A DNA stretch of 33,210 nt from Clostridia bacterium (GTDB lineage: Bacteria; Bacillota; Clostridia; Oscillospirales; CAG-272): positions 1 through 33,210 of the forward strand of contig JAGBSP010000054.1 in NCBI GenBank assembly GCA_017631855.1. Reading direction: 5' to 3'. The notes under the pieces were generated by a model, which saw nothing but the letters and a program-made list of their open reading frames with translations, was not told where the DNA came from and searched no databases. Both the position numbers and the translations under genes were made by a program. Below are positions 1 to 9,862 of the stretch, piece by piece (position 1 is the first letter of the stretch; every line of letters starts with the position of its first letter).

Positions 1-3000
1 AGAACAGACATCAAGAAGATTTTGATTATTGGTTCAGGACCTATCGTTATCGGTCAGGCGGCAGAATTTGACTACGCAGGCACTCAGGCTTGTCTCGCAC
101 TTAAGGAGGAGGGCTACGAGGTAGTTCTCGTTAACTCCAACCCCGCAACGATTATGACCGACACGACGATTGCAGATAAGGTATATATGGAGCCTCTGAC
201 GCTCGAATATATCGCAAAGATCCTGCGCTACGAGCGTCCCGACGCGATCGTTCCCGGCATCGGCGGACAGACCGGACTTAACCTTGCGATGCAGCTGGAG
301 AAGAAGGGCATTCTGAAGGAGTGCCGCGTGGAGCTTCTCGGAACGAGCAGGGAGAGTATTGAGCGTGCTGAGGACAGAGAGCTCTTCAAGGAGCTTTGCC
401 AGTCGATCGGCGAGCCTGTCATTCCTTCGGAAATCACGTATAGTTTGGAAGAGGCAAAGGGTGCTGCCGAGCGCATCGGATACCCCGTCGTGCTTCGTCC
501 CGCATTTACCCTCGGTGGTACGGGCGGCGGCTTTGCCAACAACGAGGCAGAGCTGATTGAGATCGGAACGAATGCGTTCAAGCTCTCTCCCGTGCATCAG
601 GTACTGATCGAAAAGAGCGTGAAGGGATATAAGGAAATCGAGTTTGAGGTTATGCGCGACTCGGCAGACCACGCCATTACCATCTGCGGTATGGAAAATA
701 TCGACCCCGTCGGCGTACACACGGGCGACTCGCTGGTCGTTGCTCCCATTATGACGCTCTCCAAGCACGATGAAAAGATGCTCAACGATTCGGCAATCAA
801 GATCATTCGTGAGCTGAAGATCGAGGGCGGTTGTAACGTACAGTTCGCACTCAATCCTCACACGAGCGAATATTACCTCATCGAGGTCAACCCCCGCGTA
901 TCGCGTTCGTCGGCACTTGCGTCCAAGGCATCGGGCTATCCCATTGCCCGTGTAACGGCAAAGATCGCGGTTGGTATGCTTCTTGAAGACATCAAGATTG
1001 CAAATACCAATGCCGCATTCGAGCCGAAGCTTGATTACTGTATTGCAAAGCTTCCTCGCTTCCCGTTTGATAAGTTTACCGCGGCTTCCAACACGCTCGG
1101 TACGCAGATGAAGGCAACGGGTGAGGTTATGGGCATCGGTTCGAATCTTGAGGAGTGCCTGCTGAAGGGTATGAGATCTCTCGAGATCGGTGTCAACCAC
1201 GTATATCACCATAAGTTTGACAATATGACCACCGAGGATATTCTTGCTTATATCCACGAGTTCCGCGATGATAATATCTTTGCGATCGCAGAGCTGATTT
1301 ACCGCGGTGTGACGATTGAAGAGCTCCACAAGATCACGATGATCACGCCCTACTTCCTCGAAGCCATCAAGCATATCATCGATATGGAAGAGGCACTTCG
1401 TGTGAACGTGTTCGATCTCGAAACCCTCACGGCGGCAAAGAAGATGGGCTTTAGCGACAAGTACGTTGCAAGAATGTGGAAGTGCTCCGAGCTTGAGGTG
1501 TACGATTTCCGCAAGAAGCACAATCTGTTCCCCGTATTCAAAATGGTAGACACCTGCCATACGGGCGCGTATATTCCGTATTTCTATTCCTCCTACACGG
1601 GAGAGAACGCTTCGGTGCTCACCGATAAAAAGAAGATCGTGGTGCTGGGTGCAGGACCGATCCGTATCGGACAGGGTGTTGAGTTCGACTACTCGACGGT
1701 GCACGCAGTACAGACCATCAAGAATGCGGGCTACGAGGCAATTATCATCAACAACAACCCCGAAACGGTATCGACCGACTACACGACGGCAGATAAGCTC
1801 TACTTCGAGCCTCTGACGCCCGAGGACGTTATGAATATCATCGAGTTTGAAAAGCCCGAGGGAGTCATTGCATCGCTCGGCGGACAGACCGCCATCAACC
1901 TCGCCGAGCCGCTCGACGCGCGCGGAGTGAAGATCATCGGTACCGACTGCGCGGCGATTGCTAAAGCAGAGGACAGAAATCAGTTTGAAAATCTGCTCAA
2001 CGAATATAACATTCCTCGTGCACAGGGACGCGCCGTAACCAAGATTGAGGACGGTGTTGCGGCTGCTGCCGAGATCGGCTATCCCGTACTTGTTCGTCCC
2101 AGCTTCGTGCTTGGCGGACGCGCAATGCAGATCGTTGGAAACGAGCGTCAGCTTCGCCACTATCTGAAGACCGCCGTTGAAATCGACGAGGATAAGCCTG
2201 TATTGGTTGATAAGTATATCATCGGTAAAGAGGTCGAGGTTGACGCAATCTGCGATGGACGCGACGTATTCGTTCCCGGTATTATGGAGCTTGTCGAGCG
2301 TACGGGTGTTCACTCGGGTGACTCGATCTCGGTATATCCGCCCTTCTCCATTTCGGACAAGGTCAAGGGAGTAATTCTGCAGTATGCAAAGAAGCTTGGC
2401 TTGGGCATCGGTATCGTCGGTCTTTACAATATTCAGTTTATCGTGGATAAAGAGGACAACGTATTTATCATCGAGGTCAACCCCCGTTCGTCGAGAACTG
2501 TACCCTTCCTTTCGAAGGCAACGGGCTACAGCCTTGCCGACATTGCAACCGAGGTTATTATGGGCAAGAGCCTCAAGGAGCAGGGAATTTTCGATATTTA
2601 TCCTGCCGAGAAGAAGCGTTGGTACGTCAAGGTTCCCGTATTCTCCTACAACCAGCTCCGCGGACTTGACGCGTACCTCTCGCCCGAGATGAAATCGACG
2701 GGTGAGGCAATCGGCTACGACGATCAGCTCAACCGCGCACTCTATAAGGCACTTCAGGCGTCGAGCATGCACCTGCAGAACTACGGTACGGTCTTTGTAA
2801 CCATTGCGGACAAGGATAAGGAAGAGGCACTGCCGCTCATTCGCCGCTTCTACGAGCTCGGATTTAACATCGAAGCAACGATCGGAACGGCAAACTTCCT
2901 CAAGTCGAACGGGATTCGTACGCACGTCCTGGAGAAGATCGAAACGGGATCGAACGAAATTCAGGAGTCGATCCGTCAGGGACATATTGCATACGTCATC

Positions 3001-3165
3001 AATACCTCCGACGTACAGTCTGAAAATCAGCTCAGCGACGGACGCCAGATCCGCGCTTGGGCGATTGAGAGCAACGTAACGATGTTCACCTCGCTCGATA
3101 CCGTCCGCGTTCTCTTGGACGTTCTCGAGGAAACAACGCTTTGCATCTCGACCATTGACGCATAA
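1..3165 (+). CDS. carB: Carbamoyl-phosphate synthase large subunit, 5' end cut off by window
   Basis: Makes carbamoyl phosphate from bicarbonate, ATP and ammonia delivered by the small subunit CarA; feeds pyrimidine and arginine synthesis in the cytosol. The reading frame is open from base 1 (RTDIKKILIIGSGPIVIGQ), and family members normally have only a few residues before this, so perhaps three or four codons are missing upstream. Two homologous halves are visible: GSGPIVIGQAAEFDYAGTQA near the start and GAGPIRIGQGVEFDYS near residue 550, each followed by an ATP-grasp domain (GGTGGG in the first, EVNPRVSRSS and EVNPRSSRT late in each). The C-terminal part, from about residue 930, is the MGS-like allosteric domain. 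About 1055 residues, normal for the family. The pyrK start follows 17 bases after the stop. carA and pyrC are not in the window and may lie upstream. Very sure. Confidence 0.98.
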   Translation, partial: RTDIKKILIIGSGPIVIGQAAEFDYAGTQACLALKEEGYEVVLVNSNPATIMTDTTIADKVYMEPLTLEYIAKILRYERPDAIVPGIGGQTGLNLAMQLEKKGILKECRVELLGTSRESIERAEDRELFKELCQSIGEPVIPSEITYSLEEAKGAAERIGYPVVLRPAFTLGGTGGGFANNEAELIEIGTNAFKLSPVHQVLIEKSVKGYKEIEFEVMRDSADHAITICGMENIDPVGVHTGDSLVVAPIMTLSKHDEKMLNDSAIKIIRELKIEGGCNVQFALNPHTSEYYLIEVNPRVSRSSALASKASGYPIARVTAKIAVGMLLEDIKIANTNAAFEPKLDYCIAKLPRFPFDKFTAASNTLGTQMKATGEVMGIGSNLEECLLKGMRSLEIGVNHVYHHKFDNMTTEDILAYIHEFRDDNIFAIAELIYRGVTIEELHKITMITPYFLEAIKHIIDMEEALRVNVFDLETLTAAKKMGFSDKYVARMWKCSELEVYDFRKKHNLFPVFKMVDTCHTGAYIPYFYSSYTGENASVLTDKKKIVVLGAGPIRIGQGVEFDYSTVHAVQTIKNAGYEAIIINNNPETVSTDYTTADKLYFEPLTPEDVMNIIEFEKPEGVIASLGGQTAINLAEPLDARGVKIIGTDCAAIAKAEDRNQFENLLNEYNIPRAQGRAVTKIEDGVAAAAEIGYPVLVRPSFVLGGRAMQIVGNERQLRHYLKTAVEIDEDKPVLVDKYIIGKEVEVDAICDGRDVFVPGIMELVERTGVHSGDSISVYPPFSISDKVKGVILQYAKKLGLGIGIVGLYNIQFIVDKEDNVFIIEVNPRSSRTVPFLSKATGYSLADIATEVIMGKSLKEQGIFDIYPAEKKRWYVKVPVFSYNQLRGLDAYLSPEMKSTGEAIGYDDQLNRALYKALQASSMHLQNYGTVFVTIADKDKEEALPLIRRFYELGFNIEATIGTANFLKSNGIRTHVLEKIETGSNEIQESIRQGHIAYVINTSDVQSENQLSDGRQIRAWAIESNVTMFTSLDTVRVLLDVLEETTLCISTIDA

Positions 3166-3182
3166 GAAAAGGAAAACAAAGA

Positions 3183-3920
3183 ATGAAGCAAGGAATTTTT
3201 ACGATTGCCGAGAATATCGCGCTGACCGACAGCGTCATGAAAATGACGCTGATCGGCGACGTGTCGGACATTACGGCATCGGGACAGTTTATCAATATTC
3301 TCCTCGACGGACTCTATTTGCGTCGTCCGATCTCGGTATTCGACCGCGACGAGAAGAGCGTGACGATCATCTATAAGGTGGTTGGAAAGGGAACCGAAAA
3401 AATGAGAGAGATGACGGCGGGACAGACGCTTGACGTCCTCACGGGTCTTGGCAACGGATACGATCTTTCTCTTTCGGGAGAAAAGCCGCTTCTGCTTGGC
3501 GGCGGCGTTGGCGTGCCCCCTCTCTATCTGCTTGCAAAAAAGCTCATTGCCGAAGGCAAGACGCCCACGGTGGTGCTTGGCTTTAACACGAAGAGCGAGA
3601 TTTTTTGCGAAGAAGATTTTAAGGCACTCGGCGTGAAGACGGTTGTTGCGACCGCCGACGGCTCGTACGGTGTGCGTGGCTTCGTTACCGACGCGATGGC
3701 AGAGATCGATTACGATTATTTCTACACCTGCGGTCCCGAACCGATGCTCCGTGCCATCTACAAGACGGCAAAGACGGAGGGACAGTTCAGCTTTGAGGAG
3801 AGAATGGGCTGTGGCTTTGGTGCTTGTATGGGTTGCTCCTGCAAGACGGTCACGGGCTATAAGAGAATTTGTAAGGACGGACCTGTGCTTCGAAAGGAGG
3901 AGATCTTATGGGAAAACTGA
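3183..3920 (+). CDS. pyrK: Dihydroorotate dehydrogenase B, electron-transfer subunit
   Basis: Iron-sulfur flavoprotein that passes electrons from PyrD to NAD+ in the PyrD-B/PyrK heterotetramer of Gram-positive bacteria. 245 residues, normal length. A ferredoxin-reductase-like N-terminal FAD domain (RRPISVFDRDE around residue 50) is followed by an NAD-binding domain (LLLGGGVGVPPLYLLAKKL). The C-terminal [2Fe-2S] site reads MGCGFGACMGCSCK then RICKDGP, so Cys210, 215, 218 and 230 are the likely ligands, with an extra Cys220. An AAAAGGA site lies about 9 bases before the ATG. The 3' end overlaps pyrD by 13 bases, and the pyrD ribosome site lies inside pyrK, so translation is probably coupled. 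Very sure. Confidence 0.96.
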   Translation: MKQGIFTIAENIALTDSVMKMTLIGDVSDITASGQFINILLDGLYLRRPISVFDRDEKSVTIIYKVVGKGTEKMREMTAGQTLDVLTGLGNGYDLSLSGEKPLLLGGGVGVPPLYLLAKKLIAEGKTPTVVLGFNTKSEIFCEEDFKALGVKTVVATADGSYGVRGFVTDAMAEIDYDYFYTCGPEPMLRAIYKTAKTEGQFSFEERMGCGFGACMGCSCKTVTGYKRICKDGPVLRKEEILWEN

Positions 3921-4816
3921 GTGTAAATCTCTGCGGCATCGAGCTGGATAATCCCGTGATCCCCGCCAGCGGAACCTTTGGATACGGCTACGAATTTGCT
4001 GAAATTTACGATATCAATCTACTTGGTACTTTCTCCTTCAAGGGAACAACCAAGGATCCCCGCTTCGGCAACCCCACCCCGAGAATTGCCGAGTGTACGG
4101 CGGGAATGATCAACGCCGTCGGTCTGCAGAACCCCGGTGTTGAAAAGGTCATCGCGGAGGAGCTTCCCAAAATGCGGAAGGTCTTTCACAAAAAGGTGAT
4201 GGCAAACGTCAGCGGCTTTGCTGTGGATGATTATGCGTACACCTGTCAGAAGCTTGACGCGTGTGAGGAAGTGGGCTGGCTTGAGGTAAACGTCAGCTGT
4301 CCCAACGTGCACGGCGGCGGTATGAGCTTCGGTACGTCTCCCGAGGCAGCGGCAGAGGTGGTAAGAGCCGTAAAGGCGGTGACCACGAAACCCGTGATCG
4401 TGAAGCTTTCGCCGAACGTCACCGATATCGTTGCGATTGCTAAGGCGTGTGAGGAAGCAGGTGCGGATGGCATCAGCCTGATCAACACGATGCTCGGTAT
4501 GAGAATCGACCTGAAGACCAAAAAGCCCGTCATCGCCAACAAAATGGGCGGTTTCTCGGGACCTGCCATCTTCCCCGTAGCGGTGAGAATGGTGTATCAG
4601 GTGTCGCACGCTGTCAAAATTCCCGTGGTGGGAATGGGCGGCGTCAGCACGGCAGAAGACGTGATCGAAATGATGCTCGCGGGTGCGACTGCCGTGGAAG
4701 TCGGCGCGGCAAATCTCGTCGATCCCTTTGCCTGTAAAAAGATCATCGAGGATCTTCCTCGCGTGATGGAAAAATACAGAATTGATTCGCTTTCCGATAT
4801 CATCGGACTTGCATAA
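3908..4816 (+). CDS. pyrD: Dihydroorotate dehydrogenase B, catalytic subunit
   Basis: FMN enzyme oxidising dihydroorotate to orotate, fourth step of UMP synthesis; class 1B, using NAD+ through PyrK. 302 residues. The TIM-barrel signature VNVSCPNVHGGG is present, with Cys131 as the catalytic base expected for class 1 enzymes (class 2 uses Ser). N-terminal NPVIPASGTFGYG and C-terminal VVGMGGVSTAEDVIEMMLAGA (FMN phosphate site) are typical. The start is set by AAAGGAGGAG just upstream and overlaps the end of pyrK. The adjacent pyrK confirms the B type. Very sure. Confidence 0.97.
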   Translation: MGKLSVNLCGIELDNPVIPASGTFGYGYEFAEIYDINLLGTFSFKGTTKDPRFGNPTPRIAECTAGMINAVGLQNPGVEKVIAEELPKMRKVFHKKVMANVSGFAVDDYAYTCQKLDACEEVGWLEVNVSCPNVHGGGMSFGTSPEAAAEVVRAVKAVTTKPVIVKLSPNVTDIVAIAKACEEAGADGISLINTMLGMRIDLKTKKPVIANKMGGFSGPAIFPVAVRMVYQVSHAVKIPVVGMGGVSTAEDVIEMMLAGATAVEVGAANLVDPFACKKIIEDLPRVMEKYRIDSLSDIIGLA

Positions 4817-4824
4817 GGAGCGAT

Positions 4825-5634
4825 ATGAAGCACGAAAGAATTTATCTTATGGAGGGGAACGAGGACGCGTATCTTGACACCTATATTGCCGATCCGATTC
4901 CCTCGTTTACCCGCAAGGCATTGTTGATTATTCCGGGCGGCGGTTACGGAAAAATTTGCTCCGAGCGTGAGGGAGAGCCGATCGCGCACGCGTTTATGCC
5001 CTACGGCTACAACGCCTTCGTCCTGCATTATACCGTCGGACGCAAAAAGCCGTTTCCCGCACAACTGATCGAAGCAACGCTGGCGATCAAGCATATCAAG
5101 GACAACGCGGAGAACTACGGAATTGATCCGGAACAGCTCTTCGTCGTCGGCTTTTCGGCGGGCGGACATCTGGCGGCGTCGACCGGTGTGCTTTGGAAGA
5201 ATGACGAGGTTCTCAAAGCAGTAGCGATGCCGTACGGTGAGACAAAGCCGCGCGGCGTGATGCTGATCTACCCCGTGATCTCGCCGAAGTTCCAGAATCA
5301 TATCAAATCCTTTCGCAATCTTTGGTGCACCGATACGCCGACCGAGGAGCAACTCTCTGCGGCGGCAATTGAACAGCACGTGGATGCGGACAGTGCCCCT
5401 GCCTTCATTATGCACACGGCAAACGATCAGGTGGTGGACGTTCGCAACGCCCTGACGGTGGCAGACGCGTACGCGCAGGCACAAATTCCGTTTGAACTTC
5501 ATATTTATCCCGACGGACCGCACGGAATGGCGCTTGGCAACCGTATTACAGAGTGCGGAACGCCGAAATATAATCAATCTGCCATTGCCGAATGGGTTCG
5601 CCTTGCGGCAAATTGGGCAGATACCCTATCATGA
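4825..5634 (+). CDS. Alpha/beta-hydrolase, acetyl-esterase-like
   Basis: Predicted cytosolic serine esterase of the alpha/beta-hydrolase fold, resembling the BD-FAE / acetyl-xylan-esterase group. 269 residues, no signal peptide. The oxyanion-hole loop IPGGGY (residues 36-41) replaces the HGGG of related lipases. The nucleophile elbow GFSAGG gives Ser111, HTANDQVV gives Asp201 and YPDGPHG gives His233, so the triad is complete. It starts 8 bases after pyrD stops and ends 25 bases before pyrF, so it appears to be a full member of the pyrimidine operon, which is not usual. A role in removing acetyl groups from imported sugars would fit the rhamnose genes downstream, but this is inference; the substrate is unknown. 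Confidence 0.85.
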   Translation: MKHERIYLMEGNEDAYLDTYIADPIPSFTRKALLIIPGGGYGKICSEREGEPIAHAFMPYGYNAFVLHYTVGRKKPFPAQLIEATLAIKHIKDNAENYGIDPEQLFVVGFSAGGHLAASTGVLWKNDEVLKAVAMPYGETKPRGVMLIYPVISPKFQNHIKSFRNLWCTDTPTEEQLSAAAIEQHVDADSAPAFIMHTANDQVVDVRNALTVADAYAQAQIPFELHIYPDGPHGMALGNRITECGTPKYNQSAIAEWVRLAANWADTLS

Positions 5635-5659
5635 AAACTATAGTTAAGGAGAGTATATT

Positions 5660-6364
5660 ATGGGAAAAGACGTAATTATTGCGTGTGACTTTGATTCTGC
5701 CGAGAAGGTGTTTTCCTTCCTCGACAAGTTTTCGGGCTGTGAGAGAAAGCCCTTCGTCAAGATCGGAATGGAGCTTTACTATGCGGAAGGTCCGTCGATC
5801 GTTCGCGAGATCAAGAAGAGAGGACACAAGATTTTCCTTGACCTCAAGCTTCACGACATTCCCAACACCGTGAAAAAGTCGATGGCGGTGCTTTCGCGCC
5901 TCGACGTCGATATGACGAATCTCCACGCAGGCGGTACGGTTCGTATGATGGAAGCGGCACTTGAGGGACTGACCCGTCCCGACGGAACGCGCCCGATGCT
6001 CATCGCCGTCACGCAGCTCACCTCGACCGATCAGGAGAGTATGGAAAAGGATCTGCTCATCAAGGAGCCGATTGCCGACGTCGTTCTGCACTACGCGCAC
6101 AACGCAAAGACCGCGGGACTTGACGGTGTCGTTTGCTCGCCGCTTGAGGCAGGCAAGGTGCACGAGAAGTGCGGCGACGGCTTTGTTACCGTGACTCCCG
6201 GCGTTCGCTTTGCCGATGGAGAACTCGGTGACCAGAAGCGCGTGATGACCCCCGAAGAGGCAAAGAAGATCGGCTCGGATTACATCGTCGTAGGCAGACC
6301 GATCACCGCCGCAGAGGATCCCGTTGCGGCATACGAGCGTTGCGTTCGTGAATTCGTAGACTAA
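5660..6364 (+). CDS. pyrF: Orotidine 5'-phosphate decarboxylase
   Basis: Decarboxylates OMP to UMP, the last step of the pathway. 234 residues, normal for the short bacterial class. The catalytic Asp-Lys-Asp array is seen in [13 protein letters not shown] (Asp61, Lys63, Asp66); VTPGVRF and [14 protein letters not shown] near the C-terminus form the phosphate-binding loop. An AAGGAG ribosome site lies 8 bases before the ATG. Lies between the esterase gene and pyrE on the same strand. Very sure. Confidence 0.97.
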   Translation: MGKDVIIACDFDSAEKVFSFLDKFSGCERKPFVKIGMELYYAEGPSIVREIKKRGHKIFLDLKLHDIPNTVKKSMAVLSRLDVDMTNLHAGGTVRMMEAALEGLTRPDGTRPMLIAVTQLTSTDQESMEKDLLIKEPIADVVLHYAHNAKTAGLDGVVCSPLEAGKVHEKCGDGFVTVTPGVRFADGELGDQKRVMTPEEAKKIGSDYIVVGRPITAAEDPVAAYERCVREFVD

Positions 6365-6382
6365 ATTAAAGGAGAAAACACG

Positions 6383-7039
6383 ATGGAAGCTTATAAGAGA
6401 GAATTTATTGCATTTCTGGAGCGCGCAGGCGTTTTGAAGTTTGGCGATTTTACCGCAAAGAGCGGCAGAAAGATCCCCTATTTCATCAATGCGGGAATGA
6501 TCAAGACGGGCGAGGATATCGCAACGCTTGGCGAGTTCTACGCAAAGGCTTATTTTGAAAAGCTCGGCGAGAAGAAGGCTGTGCTGTACGGTCCTGCGTA
6601 TAAGGGAATTTCGCTGTCGGTCTCTGCCGCAGTTGCTCTTTCGAAGAAGGGACTCAACGTTCCGTTCTTCTTCAACCGCAAAGAGGTGAAGGACCACGGA
6701 GAGGGCGGTGTATTCGTAGGATACGTTCCCGAGGCAGGCGAGGAGATCGTCATTATCGAGGACGTTATTACCGCAGGCACGGCAATCCGTGAGAGCATGG
6801 AAATCCTTTCGCACCTCGACGGTGTAAAGGTTGCCGCAACCTTTATTATGGTTGACCGCAAGGAAAAGGGTCAGACCGAAAAGGGAGCAATGCAGGAGAT
6901 CGAGGAGCAGTTCGGATTCCCCGTATATTCGATCGTTGACGTATACGACATCATCGAGTATCTTGAGGATGGCGGAAAGCACGAAGAGGACGTTGCCCGC
7001 ATCAAGGCATACCTTGCCATGAACGGCGCAAAGGCATAA
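6383..7039 (+). CDS. pyrE: Orotate phosphoribosyltransferase
   Basis: Joins orotate to PRPP, giving OMP, the substrate of PyrF encoded just upstream. 218 residues. The PRPP-binding motif VIIEDVITAGTA lies at about residues 123-133 and the flexible catalytic loop FNRKEVKDHGEGG at residues 97-109. GPAYKGISLSV is the usual PyrE helix. An AAAGGAG site precedes the ATG by 8 bases, and the gap from pyrF is 18 bases. Very sure. Confidence 0.97.
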   Translation: MEAYKREFIAFLERAGVLKFGDFTAKSGRKIPYFINAGMIKTGEDIATLGEFYAKAYFEKLGEKKAVLYGPAYKGISLSVSAAVALSKKGLNVPFFFNRKEVKDHGEGGVFVGYVPEAGEEIVIIEDVITAGTAIRESMEILSHLDGVKVAATFIMVDRKEKGQTEKGAMQEIEEQFGFPVYSIVDVYDIIEYLEDGGKHEEDVARIKAYLAMNGAKA

Positions 7040-7057
7040 GCCGAAAGGAATAAAACA

Positions 7058-7984
7058 ATGAAGAGTTTGATTGATATTTTGGATTTTTCGGTGGAAGAGG
7101 TCAACGCGCTGCTTGACACCGCCGACGATATTATCGCAAATCCCGACAAATATGCCGAGTGCTGTAAGCGCAAAAAGCTCGCAACGCTCTTCTTTGAGCC
7201 GTCGACGAGAACTCGTCTGAGCTTTGAGGCGGCAATGATTGAGCTTGGCGGAAGTGTGATCGGATTTTCCGATGCGCAGAATACCTCGTCCTCGAAGGGT
7301 GAGAGTGTTTCGGATACCGCAAAGGTCATCAGCTGTTACGCCGATATCATTGCAATGCGCCATCCCAAGGAAGGTGCTCCGTTGGTTGCGGCGCAGGCGG
7401 CATCGATTCCCGTCATCAATGCGGGAGACGGCGGACATAATCACCCCACGCAGACGTTGGCAGACCTTCTTACCATTCGCCGTGAAAAGGGAAGCCTTGA
7501 GAATTTCACCATCGGTTTTTGTGGAGACCTCAAGTTTGGTCGTACCGTGCACTCGCTGATCAACGCGCTGGCTCGTTATGAGGGCGTTCGCGTGGTGCTG
7601 ATCTCGCCCGATGAGCTCAAGCTTCCGAGCTACGTCAAGACCGACGTGCTCGATCGCAAGGGCATTTCTTATACTCAGACGACCGATCTTGAAGCGGTGA
7701 TGCCCGAGCTCGACGTTTTGTATATGACGCGCGTTCAGAAGGAGCGATTCTTCAACGAAGAGGACTACCTGCGACTTAAGGACAGCTATATTTTGACGCC
7801 GCAGAAGCTGACGGCGGCAAAGAAGGATCTTTGTATCCTGCATCCGCTGCCCCGTGTCAACGAGATCAGTGTTGCGATCGACGACGATCCCAGAGCTTGC
7901 TATTTCAAGCAGGTGCTCTGTGCCAAGTATGTTCGTATGGCACTCATTCTGAAGCTTTTGAAGGAGGCAGGTAAAATCGTATGA
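7058..7984 (+). CDS. pyrB: Aspartate carbamoyltransferase, catalytic subunit
   Basis: Condenses carbamoyl phosphate (from CarB) with aspartate to carbamoyl aspartate. 308 residues, typical. The carbamoyl-phosphate motif [12 protein letters not shown] lies at residues 46-57, and HPTQTLADL marks the second substrate region. [10 protein letters not shown] near the C-terminus is the conserved aspartate-binding 240s loop. The start follows GAAAGGA by 8 bases. The stop overlaps the pyrI start as ATGA, indicating coupled translation of catalytic and regulatory subunits. Very sure. Confidence 0.98.
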   Translation: MKSLIDILDFSVEEVNALLDTADDIIANPDKYAECCKRKKLATLFFEPSTRTRLSFEAAMIELGGSVIGFSDAQNTSSSKGESVSDTAKVISCYADIIAMRHPKEGAPLVAAQAASIPVINAGDGGHNHPTQTLADLLTIRREKGSLENFTIGFCGDLKFGRTVHSLINALARYEGVRVVLISPDELKLPSYVKTDVLDRKGISYTQTTDLEAVMPELDVLYMTRVQKERFFNEEDYLRLKDSYILTPQKLTAAKKDLCILHPLPRVNEISVAIDDDPRACYFKQVLCAKYVRMALILKLLKEAGKIV

Positions 7985-8406
7985 ATATTGATTCCATCCA
8001 TAACGGCTTCGTGATCGACCATATCCCCGCAGGCAGAGGAATGAAGCTTTACGAGCTTCTCGGACTCGATGCACTCGATTGCTCGATCGCGCTGATCAAG
8101 AACGTTCCCAGTAAAAAGATGGGAAAGAAGGATATCATCAAGATCGATGCGGATATTTCGCTCAATCTTGATCTCATTGGATTTTTCGCTCCCGACGTCA
8201 CCGTCAATATCATTCGTGACGGCGTTCTCGTTGAGAAAAAATCCATCGCACTTCCCGAATATCTTACGGGTGTGATTCGTTGCAAGAACCCCCGTTGCAT
8301 TACCTCGTGCGAGCAGGAGCTGGCGCATAAATTCAAGCTCACCGACGCAGAGAACCACGTCTATCGCTGCATTTATTGCGAAACCAAGGCGAGCACGGAG
8401 CAGTAA
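7981..8406 (+). CDS. pyrI: Aspartate carbamoyltransferase, regulatory subunit
   Basis: Zinc-binding regulatory chain that assembles with PyrB; in the family it gives nucleotide feedback control. 141 residues, slightly shorter than the enterobacterial form of about 150. The C-terminal zinc site is clear: Cys101, Cys106, Cys130 and Cys133 (RCKNPRC and YRCIYC). The N-terminal allosteric domain begins [20 protein letters not shown], a good match to the family. Starts inside the pyrB stop codon. Sensitivity to CTP or ATP cannot be judged from sequence. Very sure of identity. Confidence 0.96.
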   Translation: MNIDSIHNGFVIDHIPAGRGMKLYELLGLDALDCSIALIKNVPSKKMGKKDIIKIDADISLNLDLIGFFAPDVTVNIIRDGVLVEKKSIALPEYLTGVIRCKNPRCITSCEQELAHKFKLTDAENHVYRCIYCETKASTEQ

Positions 8407-8452
8407 ACCGAACAAAACGGAACAACGAAACTAACTTAAAAGGAGAATTACA

Positions 8453-9847
8453 ATGAAACCTACGTATTATCTCGCCGTAGATATCGGCGCGTCGAGCGGA
8501 AGACATATTCTCGGATGGATCGAGGACGGAAAGATTCAGCTAGAGGAAGTTTACCGCTTTCCAAACGGAATTGAAATGAAGAACGGACACTACTGCTGGG
8601 ATCACGTATCTCTGGCAGAGAACGTGATTGCAGGTATGAAGCGCTGTGCCGAGATCGGCAAAATTCCCTCGTATATGGGAATTGACACCTGGGGCGTAGA
8701 CTTCTTGCTTCTCGACGAAGAGGGCAAGGTGATCGGTGACGCTGTCGGCTACCGTGACGCGCGCACCGAAGGTATGGACGAAAAGGTATTTGCGCTGATT
8801 TCGCACGATGAGCTGTATGCCCGTACGGGAATTCAGAAGCAGATGTACAATACCATCTATCAGCTGACGGCACTCAAGGAGCAGGAGCCTGAGCAGCTTG
8901 TAAAGGCAAAGACCTTTTTGATGATGCCCGACTACTTAAACTATTGCCTGACGGGCATTGCTCATCAGGAGTATACCGAAGCAACCACCGCACAGCTTGT
9001 TAACATCGAGACCGGCGAATGGGATCTTGAGCTGATTGAGCGCCTCGGCTTGCCGACGCACCTCTTCGGCAAGCTTTCGATGCCCGGTGAGACGGTCGGA
9101 ACGCTTCGCAAGGACATAGCAGATCGCGTCGGCTACGACCTCACGGTCTTGCACCCCGCTTCGCACGATACGGGTTCGGCAGTACTTGCCGTTCCCACTA
9201 ACTCGGACAATATCGTTTACATCAGCTCGGGTACCTGGTCGCTGATGGGCGTGGAGTCGTTGAAGGCAAATTCCTCGAAGGAAGCCTTTGCGCATAACTT
9301 CACCAACGAGGGCGGCTACGATCACCGTTACCGCTTCCTCAAGAACATTATGGGACTTTGGATCATTCAGTCGATCAAGAAGGAGCTTGGCGGCAAGTAT
9401 TCCTTCAACGACCTTTGCGAGATGGCAAATGCACTTGGTGATACGCCTTACCGCATCAACGTCAACGACAACGCGTTCCTCGCTCCCAAGAGTATGATGG
9501 AAGCTATCAAGACCTATTGCGGCGCACCTGAAATGCCCCTCGACCATATGATGTGCTGTGTCTACCACAGCCTTGCCGAGTGCTATGCCGAAACGATCGC
9601 CGAGATCGCAGAGGTCATGGGCAAGAAGCCCGATGCACTCCATATCATCGGCGGCGGTACGAAGGACGACTATCTCAGCGAGCTGACGGCAAAGGCAATC
9701 GACATTCCCGTATTTGCAGGTCCTACCGAGGCAACTGCGATCGGTAACCTTTTGGCACAGATGCTCGGAACAGGTGTGTTCGCTTCGATTGCAGAGGCAA
9801 GAGAGGCAGTATTTGCGTCGTTTGACGTCAAGAAAATTAACGTTTAA
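8453..9847 (+). CDS. rhaB: Rhamnulokinase
   Basis: FGGY-family sugar kinase that phosphorylates L-rhamnulose at C1. 464 residues (E. coli enzyme about 489). The first ATP-fold motif AVDIGASSGRHILG is at the N-terminus, followed by rhamnulokinase-type RFPNGIEMKNGHYCWD and IDTWGVDFLLLD. The C-terminal FGGY part has HIIGGGTKDDYL and TEATAIGNLLAQ. AAAAGGAG precedes the ATG. It begins 46 bases after pyrI, and I see no terminator or clear promoter between them, so it is probably transcribed with the pyr genes. rhaA follows after 15 bases. Confidence 0.95.
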   Translation: MKPTYYLAVDIGASSGRHILGWIEDGKIQLEEVYRFPNGIEMKNGHYCWDHVSLAENVIAGMKRCAEIGKIPSYMGIDTWGVDFLLLDEEGKVIGDAVGYRDARTEGMDEKVFALISHDELYARTGIQKQMYNTIYQLTALKEQEPEQLVKAKTFLMMPDYLNYCLTGIAHQEYTEATTAQLVNIETGEWDLELIERLGLPTHLFGKLSMPGETVGTLRKDIADRVGYDLTVLHPASHDTGSAVLAVPTNSDNIVYISSGTWSLMGVESLKANSSKEAFAHNFTNEGGYDHRYRFLKNIMGLWIIQSIKKELGGKYSFNDLCEMANALGDTPYRINVNDNAFLAPKSMMEAIKTYCGAPEMPLDHMMCCVYHSLAECYAETIAEIAEVMGKKPDALHIIGGGTKDDYLSELTAKAIDIPVFAGPTEATAIGNLLAQMLGTGVFASIAEAREAVFASFDVKKINV

Positions 9848-9862
9848 CAAAGGGAAAAGACA

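Noticed and set aside
34-2985. Antisense open frame of 983 codons opposite carB, and similar long antisense frames at 5546-8074, 8936-11170 and 14147-16180
   Set aside because: The genes opposite are certain. The organism rarely uses TTA, CTA and TCA codons, which leaves the opposite strand free of stops; the antisense products are low-complexity, rich in Arg, Leu, His and Cys, and cross gene borders and start sites without ribosome sites.
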